Assembly (NCBI GenBank): GCA_027051265.1
Contig: JALTZH010000225.1
Coordinates: 1 to 8,897 of the forward strand
Length of the DNA: 8,897 nt
Direction of reading: 5' to 3'
From: an archaeon
GTDB taxonomy: Archaea > Hydrothermarchaeota > Hydrothermarchaeia > JALTZZ01 > JALUTC01
Made by a program: the position numbers and the translations under genes. Of the stretch, positions 1-5,935 are shown in pieces (the stretch's first letter is position 1; each line of letters starts with the position of its first letter). The notes beneath the pieces were generated by a model. That model had not been told where the DNA came from, did no database searches, and saw nothing but the letters and a program-made list of their open reading frames with translations.

Positions 1-60
1 TATTATAATTATGCTAATAATGATTATAAGTGTTGTTTTAATTATTCGTTTGATTTTCAT
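1..60 (-). CDS. N-terminal start of a membrane or secreted protein (partial, cut by window edge)
   Basis: An ATG at 60-58 opens a frame that stays open to the left edge: 20 codons starting MKIKRIIKTT and followed by a run made almost wholly of Ile and Leu. The pattern of positive N-terminus plus hydrophobic stretch is that of a signal peptide or signal anchor, so the product probably enters or crosses the membrane. The ATG lies 6 bases after the stop of the phosphoribosyltransferase gene, which suggests cotranscription. No clear Shine-Dalgarno site precedes it. Function cannot be told. Because the sequence is very AT-rich, a chance Ile-rich frame is possible, but position and charge pattern favour a real gene. 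Confidence 0.5.
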   Translation of the reverse strand, partial: MKIKRIIKTTLIIIISIIII

Positions 61-66
61 GACAAA

Positions 67-624
67 TTAAACTAAATCTAAATTTTTTCTGAAATAACTT
101 TTTAAGCCAGCTTTTTCCAACTCTTTGTATATTTCTTCCTCGTTTTTAGTTTTATTTCTTATAGATCTAATCGTTTCAATTTTTTCCCATGGAAATACAA
201 CCCATCTATCCGTTTCCTTAACATAATAATCTGGAGTTATCTTTGACCATGGTTTTTTAAGTAAAGTAGCAACCTTATAAAAATTAACGTTTCTTTTTTT
301 TAATTCTTCAATAGCTTTTAATATACTTTCTCCTGTATCTGCAATATCATCTACGATTAAAATTCGTTTCCCATCGATACCTTCAGGAAAATATAACACA
401 ACAGGTCTTCTAGATGTTTTACCAATAGATGTATAAAATTTTATTCTCGTAACTAATATATCTAAATCCAAATAATCGGATATTAGTCTTGCAGGAATTA
501 AACCTCCACGAGATATAGCAAGGATGTAATCGAATTTTACTCCGTCTCGTTTAATTCTCTTAGCTAATTCTATGCAATAATTCTCAATCTCATCCCAACC
601 CAATGTTAGGTACTCTATCTTCAT
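67..624 (-). CDS. PRPP-dependent phosphoribosyltransferase (COG2236-like)
   Basis: This 185-residue protein is a type I phosphoribosyltransferase, transferring ribose 5-phosphate from PRPP, most likely to a purine or xanthine-type base in cytoplasmic salvage. Seen directly: the PRPP-binding motif ILIVDDIADTGES at about residues 88-100, with the two acidic residues (Asp92, Asp93) and the TG turn, and the upstream pyrophosphate loop SRGG at 38-41. A later segment, DRWVVFPWE, resembles the base-recognition region of archaeal and Gpt-like salvage enzymes. The base specificity cannot be read from sequence. Its ATG overlaps the thrC stop as ATGA, so translation is probably coupled. The charged, Lys-rich C-tail (after about residue 155) is family-variable. 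Confidence 0.88.
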   Translation of the reverse strand: MKIEYLTLGWDEIENYCIELAKRIKRDGVKFDYILAISRGGLIPARLISDYLDLDILVTRIKFYTSIGKTSRRPVVLYFPEGIDGKRILIVDDIADTGESILKAIEELKKRNVNFYKVATLLKKPWSKITPDYYVKETDRWVVFPWEKIETIRSIRNKTKNEEEIYKELEKAGLKSYFRKNLDLV

Positions 625-1832
625 AAATGTTTTTCAACCTCTTCAATCTTGGGATCGACTTCTACATATTTTTCGTACATTCTAAATATGATCTCCGGAT
701 CCTTCAACGCATGTCCAGTAACTACACATACAACTTTTTCATCTCTATCTATAATACCTTCTTCAAGTAATTTTTTCAACCCTGCTATACTAGCAGCAGA
801 TGCAGGTTCGACACCAATTCCTTCCTTTCTAGCTAGGAGTTTCTGTGCTTCAATAATTTCTTTATCACTAACAGCTTCAGCATAACCATTCGATTCTCTT
901 ATCGCCTTTAGAGCTCGTGGAGCATTAACAGGGTTTCCGATTCTTATAGCGGTTGCAATTGTTTCAGGTTTCTTTATTGGAGTTATTTCAACACTCTTAT
1001 TTTTAACTGCTTTAACTATAGGTGATGCTCCCTCAGCTTGTATTCCTATCATTCTCGGAACCTTATCAACGAGTCCATATTTATAGAATTCTTTAAAACC
1101 TTTCCATATTGCATAGATGTTTCCCGAATTACCAACTGGAACAATAACCGTATCAGGTGCTTCGTAGTTGAGTTGTTCAACAATTTCATAACCTATTGTT
1201 TTTTGACCCTCCAATCTCCAAGGATTTATGGAATTAAGCAAATATATGTTATGCTTTGAACATATTTCTCTAACAATTTTTAATGCTTTGTCGAAATTTC
1301 CTCTTATACTTATAACTTTAGCACCATGTAATATGGCTTGAGCAAGTTTACCTATGGCAATCTTTTTCGATGGAATTAGAACATAACATTTTATTCCAGC
1401 TTTAGCAGCATACGCTGCAAGGCTTGCAGAAGTATTTCCAGTAGATGCACAAGCTACGGCTTTTACATTTAATTCTAAAGCTTTCGATACACCAATTGTC
1501 ATTCCTCTATCCTTAAATGATCCTGTTGGATTTAGGCCTTCGTTTTTTATGTATAATTCTTTCAGACCAAATTCTTTCTCCAAATTTTTTGCTCTAGTTA
1601 AAGGCGTACCTCCTTCTCTAAGTGTTACAATCTTAGAATAATCGATTATTGGCATTAATTCTCTATATCTCCATAGGTAAAAATCTCTACCTTCAAATGT
1701 TTTTCTTGATATATCACCTTTATATTCAACTATAATTTCGAGTAATCCACCACAAACTCTACATACGTATATTATTTCATCGGATTTATATATACGATTA
1801 CATTTGATACATCTAACAGTTATTTTCTTCAT
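621..1832 (-). CDS. thrC: Threonine synthase
   Basis: Threonine synthase converts O-phosphohomoserine and water to threonine and phosphate, using pyridoxal 5'-phosphate (PLP). The 403-residue protein starts with a zinc-ribbon-like segment (Cys8-x2-Cys11, Cys24-x2-Cys27), typical of archaeal and class II-like long forms. The fold-type II PLP core follows: NPTGSFKDRG at about 101-110 with Lys107 as the expected Schiff-base lysine, ACASTGNTSAS at about 127-137 holding substrate, and the phosphate-binding VPVGNSGN loop. Both ends overlap neighbours by ATGA: the CBS gene upstream and the phosphoribosyltransferase downstream. A close homologue such as cysteate synthase or another threonine-synthase-like enzyme is possible, but the zinc ribbon and phosphate loop favour ThrC. 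Placement in the same gene run as pdxS joins a PLP enzyme to PLP synthesis. Confidence 0.92.
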   Translation of the reverse strand: MKKITVRCIKCNRIYKSDEIIYVCRVCGGLLEIIVEYKGDISRKTFEGRDFYLWRYRELMPIIDYSKIVTLREGGTPLTRAKNLEKEFGLKELYIKNEGLNPTGSFKDRGMTIGVSKALELNVKAVACASTGNTSASLAAYAAKAGIKCYVLIPSKKIAIGKLAQAILHGAKVISIRGNFDKALKIVREICSKHNIYLLNSINPWRLEGQKTIGYEIVEQLNYEAPDTVIVPVGNSGNIYAIWKGFKEFYKYGLVDKVPRMIGIQAEGASPIVKAVKNKSVEITPIKKPETIATAIRIGNPVNAPRALKAIRESNGYAEAVSDKEIIEAQKLLARKEGIGVEPASAASIAGLKKLLEEGIIDRDEKVVCVVTGHALKDPEIIFRMYEKYVEVDPKIEEVEKHL

Positions 1833-2665
1833 TTTAGAATAGCCTTTAGCATATCAACATCTCTAACAATTCCTATTAATTCACCACTCGCTTCAATAAC
1901 AGGCATTTGGTTTATCTTATGCTTTGCCATTTTTCTTGCAGCATTTGATATAGTGGTTCTTTTTGTTACTGTTACTATGTTTTTTGTCATGATCTTTTTT
2001 ACAGGTTCCATAGGTAAATCGAGATAGGATTTCATCACATAGATAACGTTCTTGGAATCCCAACTCCATGCATCTCCTTCTGTTCCACCAATAACTTCAG
2101 ATTTAACTATTTCGTTTCTGATTTCTATTGACTTCAAAATATCCGCATCTTCCATTATTCCAACCATATTTCCGTTCGAATCTAAAACGAGTAACGCTTT
2201 CTCTCCACTAAACTTCAAGATTTTATAAGCAACTCTTATAGGTGTATCTTCCCATATTGAATGAAAGTTCTTCTTCATATACTTTTCAACTGGTTCTTTT
2301 ATGTTCATATTTGCTAATCCTTTCCATACGATATCACTTATTGTAATAATACCTATTAACTCGTCATCCTTAACCACAGGCATCCTTCTAAAGTTTTTCT
2401 CCAAAAATATTTTTGCAACAGTTTTAAGATCATCTTCCTCTCTTGCATATACTACGTCTTTCCTCATAACTAAAGCAAGCTGGGATTCGTCTGGTTTATT
2501 TATTATATCACTTCTTGTAACAATTCCAACGAGTTTTTTTGTCTTTCTTTTTACAACAGGTAATCCAGATACGTTGTATTTTAACATTAATTCCAATGCC
2601 TCTTTTGTATCACCAGGAACTTCAGCATAAATAACATTACGTGTCATTACATCTTTAACCTTCAT
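1829..2665 (-). CDS. Four-CBS-domain protein (tandem Bateman modules)
   Basis: The 278-residue protein consists of four consecutive CBS domains, starting near KVKDVMTRN, LVMRKDVVYA, VEKYMKKNFHS and VKKIMTKNIVTV, each followed by the usual V/I-G-I-x-x-x-D-I/M ending (for example LVGIVTRSDI, LIGIITISDI). There is no attached catalytic domain. Stand-alone four-CBS proteins of this size, such as MJ1225 of Methanocaldococcus, resemble the gamma subunit of AMP-activated kinase and bind adenine nucleotides. A ligand-sensing role is therefore inferred, but the target is unknown. I chose the ATG at 2665, not the upstream TTG at 2683, because AGAGGTGAT (2678-2670) sits just before it. The gene overlaps the usp stop by 11 bases and the thrC start by 4, indicating coupled translation. 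Confidence 0.9.
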   Translation of the reverse strand: MKVKDVMTRNVIYAEVPGDTKEALELMLKYNVSGLPVVKRKTKKLVGIVTRSDIINKPDESQLALVMRKDVVYAREEDDLKTVAKIFLEKNFRRMPVVKDDELIGIITISDIVWKGLANMNIKEPVEKYMKKNFHSIWEDTPIRVAYKILKFSGEKALLVLDSNGNMVGIMEDADILKSIEIRNEIVKSEVIGGTEGDAWSWDSKNVIYVMKSYLDLPMEPVKKIMTKNIVTVTKRTTISNAARKMAKHKINQMPVIEASGELIGIVRDVDMLKAILK

Positions 2666-3113
2666 GAACATCACCTCTATCAATTCCTTTTCTAATAACC
2701 ATTACAGGACATGGAGCAGTTCTTATAACTTTTTCGGCAACACTTCCTATTAGAAATCTATTCAAACCACTTCTTCCAGAAGTTCCCATAACTATAAGAT
2801 CAATACCTTTATCTTTTGCGAATTTAACAATTTCTTCATGAGGATTCCCGTACTTCAATACTGGATAAAATCTCAGGTTCAGATTTTTAACCTTATTTTC
2901 AACATTCTTTAAGGCTTTTTTACCTTCTTCTTCTAATATGGATTTTAAATTTTGCCATAACGTTTCATTGTTGATTGATGAGAATGCAGTCGTATCCACG
3001 ACATAGATACAGTAAACTTCCGAATTTAAGTTCTTCGCAAGTTTAATACCAAAATCAGCAGCGTTTTCAGCTATATCAGATCCATCTGTAGCTATTAATA
3101 TCTTTTTAAACAT
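2655..3113 (-). CDS. Universal stress protein (UspA family, ATP-binding type)
   Basis: This 152-residue protein has a single Usp domain. It begins FKKILIATDGSD, the standard first strand and Asp-containing loop. Near the C-terminus it carries the ATP-binding signature G-x2-G-x9-G-S (GTSG, nine residues, GS), then the usual PCPVMVIR strand. Proteins with this motif generally bind ATP and act as cytoplasmic stress or energy-status factors; the partner here is unknown. The start is placed at the ATG at 3113. A longer frame from a GTG at 3122 exists, but that GTG lies inside the Shine-Dalgarno site AAAGGTGAT. The downstream CBS gene overlaps its 3' end, so two adenine-nucleotide-binding proteins are likely made together. 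A TATA box upstream suggests its own promoter. Confidence 0.9.
   Translation of the reverse strand: MFKKILIATDGSDIAENAADFGIKLAKNLNSEVYCIYVVDTTAFSSINNETLWQNLKSILEEEGKKALKNVENKVKNLNLRFYPVLKYGNPHEEIVKFAKDKGIDLIVMGTSGRSGLNRFLIGSVAEKVIRTAPCPVMVIRKGIDRGDVHEG
2670..2678 (-). promoter_or_regulatory. Ribosome-binding site that fixes the CBS start
   Basis: Read on the minus strand this is AGAGGTGAT, a strong match to the complement of the archaeal 16S 3' end. It lies 4 bases before the ATG at 2665 and inside the usp coding region. It argues against both the TTG start at 2683 and the ATG at 2672, which overlaps the site. Confidence 0.65.
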
Positions 3114-3117
3114 ATTT

Positions 3118-3126
3118 ATCACCTTT
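3118..3126 (-). promoter_or_regulatory. Ribosome-binding site of usp
   Basis: AAAGGTGAT on the minus strand, 4 bases before the ATG at 3113. It swallows the alternative GTG start (3122-3120), which is why the shorter protein is preferred. Confidence 0.65.
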
Positions 3127-3160
3127 CAGTAAAAATTGCTGACAAAACTTTATGGTATGT

Positions 3161-3170
3161 ATTTATATAC
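3161..3170 (-). promoter_or_regulatory. TATA box for the usp-CBS-thrC-phosphoribosyltransferase run
   Basis: The minus strand reads GTATATAAAT, close to the archaeal TATA consensus, overlapping the last codons of pdxS. Its centre is about 52 bases from the usp ATG. With the usual TATA-to-start spacing of about 25 bases, transcription would begin near 3140 and give a short leader that contains the Shine-Dalgarno site. This would let the downstream genes be made independently of pdxS. Confidence 0.5.
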
Positions 3171-4158
3171 CTCTCGTTTGTAATAACTCTTCTCTCTTTA
3201 ATGTTCTTATATCAATTCCACGCATAGCAGCTCCGATGTCTTTAGAAACCTCAACCAATACTGAAGGATCATCATAATATGTTGTAGCCATTACAATAGC
3301 TTCAGCCATCGCTTTTGGATTTGAGGATTTGAATATACCAGAACCTACGAATATACCATCTGCTCCTAACTGCATCATCATCGCAGCATCTGCAGGTGTA
3401 GCAATACCTCCAGCAGCAAAATTTACAACAGGTAATCTTTTAACATGCTTGATTTCGAGCAGAACTTCATACAATCCGTTTATTATATCTCTATATGAGA
3501 ATTCATCAAAGAGTGGTTCATCCTCACATATTTCACCATTTAATCCCAAATCTTTTCTATATTTTATTGCAAGCCTTTTATAATTTTCGGCAAACGTTTT
3601 TGCTATAGTATAAAGTTCGTTTCTATCCATTTCCGAAATTTTTCTTATCGAATCGTTTATCAATCTCATATGTTTAACAGCTTCAACAACATTTCCAGTA
3701 CCAGCTTCACCTTTCGTTCTTATCATTGCAGCACCTTCAAAAATCCTTCTAACAGCTTCACCTAAACTTCTAGCACCACAAACAAACGGGACTTTAAATT
3801 TATGTTTATTTATGTGGAAAAATTCATCTGCAGGTGTTAAAACTTCGGATTCATCAATAAAATCTACACCAAGTTCTTCTAAAATTTGTGCTTCAACAAA
3901 ATGACCTATTCTAACTTTTGCCATTACAGGAATCGAAACGGCATCCATTATTTCTTGTATTTTTTCTACACTTGCCATTCTTGCAACACCACCACCGGCT
4001 CTTATATCAGCTGGAACTTTTTCCAAAGCCATAACAGCAACTGCTCCAGCATCTTCAGCAATTCTTGCTTGTTCTGCGTTTGTTACATCCATAATTACTC
4101 CACCTTTCAACATTTGAGCAAGTCCTCTTTTTAATTTTACGGTTCCAATAAGTTTCAT
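3163..4158 (-). CDS. pdxS: Pyridoxal 5'-phosphate synthase, synthase subunit PdxS
   Basis: PdxS builds PLP from ribose 5-phosphate, glyceraldehyde 3-phosphate and ammonia supplied by the glutaminase PdxT, in a cytoplasmic dodecamer-type complex. The 331-residue sequence keeps the catalytic residues at the positions known from Bacillus: Asp24 in [11 protein letters not shown], Lys81 in VMAKVRIGH and Lys149 in [10 protein letters not shown]. The (beta/alpha)8 barrel ends with the phosphate site [20 protein letters not shown] and GIFVGSGIF. It is some 35 residues longer than bacterial forms because of extra sequence at about residues 185-235, before VNFAAGG; I recall archaeal PdxS being similarly long. 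A strong Shine-Dalgarno site, TAAGGTGATC, precedes the ATG. No pdxT lies in this window. It heads the left gene block that includes the PLP enzyme thrC. Confidence 0.96.
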   Translation of the reverse strand: MKLIGTVKLKRGLAQMLKGGVIMDVTNAEQARIAEDAGAVAVMALEKVPADIRAGGGVARMASVEKIQEIMDAVSIPVMAKVRIGHFVEAQILEELGVDFIDESEVLTPADEFFHINKHKFKVPFVCGARSLGEAVRRIFEGAAMIRTKGEAGTGNVVEAVKHMRLINDSIRKISEMDRNELYTIAKTFAENYKRLAIKYRKDLGLNGEICEDEPLFDEFSYRDIINGLYEVLLEIKHVKRLPVVNFAAGGIATPADAAMMMQLGADGIFVGSGIFKSSNPKAMAEAIVMATTYYDDPSVLVEVSKDIGAAMRGIDIRTLKREELLQTRGI

Positions 4159-4163
4159 AACAC

Positions 4164-4173
4164 GATCACCTTA
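4164..4173 (-). promoter_or_regulatory. Ribosome-binding site of pdxS
   Basis: TAAGGTGATC on the minus strand, ending 5 bases before the ATG at 4158. It contains the full GGTGATC complement of the archaeal 16S 3' end and supports this start. Confidence 0.7.
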
Positions 4174-4230
4174 GGTTATTTCATATCTAATTTTAATTTT
4201 TTAGCAAAATCTATAATATTAAAATAAGAA

Positions 4231-4240
4231 TATTTTATAT
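4231..4240 (-). promoter_or_regulatory. Probable TATA box of pdxS
   Basis: The minus strand reads ATATAAAATA. Transcription would start near 4210 and give a leader of about 50 bases carrying the ribosome-binding site. The whole area is AT-rich and another TATA-like run (TTTTAATATT, about 4213-4224) is closer, so the exact element is uncertain. Confidence 0.35.
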
Positions 4241-4258
4241 TATCTTTATCACAAGTAC

Positions 4259-4277
4259 AACTAGCTATCAGCTAGTT
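4259..4277. promoter_or_regulatory. Perfect palindrome upstream of pdxS (possible operator)
   Basis: Eight-base arms AACTAGCT and AGCTAGTT are separated by ATC, forming a perfect dyad. It lies about 19 bases upstream of the likely pdxS TATA box, where archaeal regulators often bind. It is not followed by a T-run in either direction, so a terminator role is less likely. The bound factor, if any, is unknown. Confidence 0.45.
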
Positions 4278-4321
4278 ATTATAAAGTTTATTAGTGATAT
4301 TTATTCTCTCCCCAAGGTGGT

Positions 4322-4504
4322 TTAATTTTTGTAATATTCAGTCATCTTGAGGAGATCTCCCGTCCCGTCCTCTTTTATTAGGAGGTTTTCATCGGGAGCA
4401 TTCAAGAGGAACGAGACGCCCCATATTCTGATTTTAATAGCCTCTGCCCATTTGGGTTTAAATTTCACCCACATATTGAGCAGAGACGGGAGATTTCTCA
4501 TCAT
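4322..4504 (-). CDS. Orphan 60-residue frame in a GC-rich patch with inverted repeats (doubtful gene)
   Basis: The frame runs from MMRNLPSLLNMW to the end TEYYKN. I recognise no family, signal peptide, membrane segment or metal site. It contains several Trp residues and many Lys. The DNA is markedly richer in G+C than the neighbours, and both ends of the frame lie in an inverted repeat (4351-4364 with 4485-4498), so the coding signal may be a by-product of a small mobile element or a structured RNA. Only a weak Shine-Dalgarno-like AGGT lies upstream. It may be a relic of a longer gene. Confidence 0.25.
   Translation of the reverse strand: MMRNLPSLLNMWVKFKPKWAEAIKIRIWGVSFLLNAPDENLLIKEDGTGDLLKMTEYYKN
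4351..4498. repeat. Inverted repeat pair bounding a GC-rich patch (possible MITE or structured RNA)
   Basis: GGAGATCTCCCGTC at 4351-4364 pairs with GACGGGAGATTTCT at 4485-4498: ten uninterrupted Watson-Crick pairs in the core (ATCTCCCGTC with GACGGGAGAT), extended by wobble pairs. The left arm itself contains the perfect palindrome GGAGATCTCC. The enclosed stretch is about half G+C in a region otherwise near one third. No target duplication is obvious at the ends. Confidence 0.45.
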
Positions 4505-4540
4505 ATATTTCTGACCTAATTATTTCTCTATGTTAAAATA

Positions 4541-4607
4541 TTAATAAGAGTATTTTAATGTTTCTTATCATGTTTAAATGATACTTGAATTAAAAACAGC
4601 ATTAAAC
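4541..4607. repeat. Copy A of a 67-68 bp repeat with two internal hairpins
   Basis: This copy matches 6121-6188 at every position except two substitutions and one single-base gap. The first 35 bases are identical. Two nested dyads are present: TAAGA with TCTTA, and TATCAT with ATGATA around a six-base loop. The gap between copies falls in that loop, as expected if the stem is maintained. The match may extend left to TATGTTAA (4529-4536) if this copy carries an 8-base insertion. It ends about 25 bases from the end of the HEPN gene. Confidence 0.85.
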
Positions 4608-4632
4608 TCACCTTGTTTATGAATGGCGGTAT

Positions 4633-5019
4633 TCATAATATATTCTTCCTTTTTAGATATTGAACGATCTTTTCCACAAATTCCTTTCCGCTCTTAAGCA
4701 CCTCTTCTGCCTCAGTTTTAGATATAATGAATGTATATTCGTAATCACTTATCTGCCTCTTCTCAAAAGCCCTATTTAGTTCTCTGCCCATTTCCTTTGG
4801 AAAGACACCTGTTTTAATAAAATGTTCTCCAAAAGCAGAAATTACTCCCTTATGGGATGAAAACGAAAGGTTTTTTGTAAGTAAAACAGCTTGTGCAGAA
4901 TAAAACATCGCATAGTAAGTTCTCGAAACAGAAGATTCGTAATCTCCTTCTTTGAGGAGCAGCTCAGCACTCCTTAAATATTTTTCTGCTCTCTTTATCA
5001 AAGATTTTATCTCCTTCAT
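4633..5019 (-). CDS. HEPN-domain protein (PF05168-like), partner of the MNT gene
   Basis: This 128-residue all-helical protein matches the HEPN domain: an N-terminal helix with ALxLLxxGDYESSVSRTYYAMFYSAQAVL-like spacing (about residues 18-46, key SRTYYAMFY), a following SHKG turn at about 55-58, and the RQISDYEY segment at 88-95. HEPN proteins paired with minimal nucleotidyltransferases often act as toxin and antitoxin. However, I find no R-x(4-6)-H ribonuclease motif here, so RNase activity is doubtful; some PF05168 members are instead thought to bind nucleotides or the partner enzyme. The start overlaps the MNT stop as ATGA, a tight two-gene operon. Its codon use looks richer in G+C than the flanking core genes, consistent with acquisition by transfer. 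Confidence 0.87.
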   Translation of the reverse strand: MKEIKSLIKRAEKYLRSAELLLKEGDYESSVSRTYYAMFYSAQAVLLTKNLSFSSHKGVISAFGEHFIKTGVFPKEMGRELNRAFEKRQISDYEYTFIISKTEAEEVLKSGKEFVEKIVQYLKRKNIL

Positions 5020-5342
5020 ATAGGTATGCCCTCTCTTCGCACATTTATCAGCAGCGGGCTGTTAACCTTCTTATAAGCTTCTTCTGAAACTGGATAAACA
5101 GATATTAACACGCCATATTTCAGGTTTATTTCTGTAATTATGTCTATCATTCTGTCAATTTCCTTTCCGGGAGAAACTTCTCCTTCAAGAACTATGAGCA
5201 AGTCTATATCAGAGTCTTCCGTAGCATTTCCCCTTGCATATGAACCATATAATATAATCTGCTTTAATCTATGACCGTATAACTTTTTAATTTCCTTTTT
5301 AAACTCTTCAAGAACCTTTTTTATTTCCAATGTTTTCATCAT
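5016..5342 (-). CDS. Minimal nucleotidyltransferase (MNT, DNA polymerase beta fold)
   Basis: The 108-residue protein carries the defining motif G-S-x10-D-x-D (Gly33-Ser34 to Asp45 and Asp47, in YGSYARGN and DSDIDLL), the active site that binds metal and NTP. In characterised MntA/HepT pairs the MNT protein adds AMP to the HEPN partner and neutralises it. That role here is inferred from family and gene order. The third catalytic carboxylate is usually found on a later strand; the corresponding segment here, LISVYPVS, has no acidic residue, so activity may be altered. The start at 5342 is supported by GGGTGAT (5356-5350). The HEPN gene follows directly with a 4-base overlap. It is the first gene of the pair. 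Confidence 0.88.
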   Translation of the reverse strand: MMKTLEIKKVLEEFKKEIKKLYGHRLKQIILYGSYARGNATEDSDIDLLIVLEGEVSPGKEIDRMIDIITEINLKYGVLISVYPVSEEAYKKVNSPLLINVRREGIPI

Positions 5343-5349
5343 CTATTAA

Positions 5350-5356
5350 ATCACCC
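5350..5356 (-). promoter_or_regulatory. Ribosome-binding site of the MNT gene
   Basis: GGGTGAT on the minus strand, 7 bases before the ATG at 5342. It favours this ATG over the next one (5339). A TATA-like ATTTAAATA (5365-5357) lies too close to serve a transcript that includes this site. A better candidate is TATAATATATAA (5444-5433), which would give a leader of about 70 bases. Confidence 0.5.
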
Positions 5357-5518
5357 TATTTAAATGTACATTTTCAACATGATTATGTAATTTTTCTAAA
5401 TATCTTCGGTTTTATTATTTTCTTACTCTAAATTATATATTATACTCTTCCAATAACATCTATTCCTGTTTCCTAAAGATTCCTATTTATTTAAAAAATT
5501 TCATTTTTTTAAGATCCC

Positions 5519-5890
5519 TTACCAGCTAATTCCTTCGTAATATTCAGCTAATTCTCTAATATCCTCAACTCTTCTACCATCAAAAACGTATTTGCTCTTA
5601 TAGAGCTTTTTATCTTTAAATTCACCCCATTCTGTAACTATTAAAACATATCTATTCTTGCTTACTGCTTCCTTAACTGATGGACAGTAGTCAGCCTTTC
5701 TCTAAAGATATTTTTGAATCTCTCCATAGTTTTTGGATGGATCATATACATGAACCTTAGTTCCAGTTAGTATCATTAACATTAAGTAGTAATCATCTAC
5801 CTTGAGGAGTTCTTCTGTTCTATTCTTTTTTATAAGTAGGACTTTATCGACGAGCTTTCGGGAAGAGCAGGGGGTACTATAGTTTAGTAA
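5519..5890 (-). pseudogene. C-terminal remnant of a UDP-glucose/GDP-mannose dehydrogenase with an in-frame stop
   Basis: One minus-strand frame reads through TGTKVHVYDPSKNYGEIQKYL, a TAG at 5704-5702, then RKADYCPSVKEAVSKNRYV, LIVTEWGEFK, and ends KYVFDGRRVED and YYEGISW before TAA (5521-5519). The VYDP segment, the LIVTEW strand and the VFDGRR motif are hallmarks of the C-terminal UDP-binding domain of UDP-glucose and UDP-ManNAc dehydrogenases, which oxidise nucleotide sugars for surface polysaccharides. About two thirds of the gene, including the NAD-binding domain and catalytic cysteine, is missing. Upstream of VYDP the sequence drifts from the family, so the true break is probably near 5760-5870. 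It is almost surely non-functional. Upstream residues up to the preceding stop near 5890 are junk or shifted sequence. Confidence 0.75.
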
Positions 5891-5893
5891 ACT
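5881..5893. repeat. Short perfect inverted repeat at the pseudogene boundary
   Basis: AGTTTA and TAAACT flank a single G. It sits where recognisable dehydrogenase sequence has already ended and AT-rich sequence begins, so it may mark a recombination or insertion junction. It could also be chance in AT-rich DNA. Confidence 0.3.
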
Positions 5894-5935
5894 TTATCTT
5901 AAAATATTTTTTATTTATTATTAACGAAATAATTT

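Noticed and set aside
649-4134. Plus-strand open frames of 73-109 codons inside the left block (for example 649-885, 1038-1259, 2301-2630, 3329-3583, 3886-4134)
   Set aside because: They lie antisense to well-identified genes, have low-complexity Ser/Phe/Asn-rich products with no family resemblance, and arise from AT-rich codon use on the opposite strand.
5357-5365. ATTTAAATA as the TATA box of the MNT gene
   Set aside because: It is so close to the ATG that transcription would start inside the gene and exclude the good ribosome-binding site.
5702-5704. The TAG in the dehydrogenase relic as a pyrrolysine codon
   Set aside because: The gene lacks its N-terminal two thirds, the family has no pyrrolysine members, and the other stops in the window give no sign of TAG recoding.
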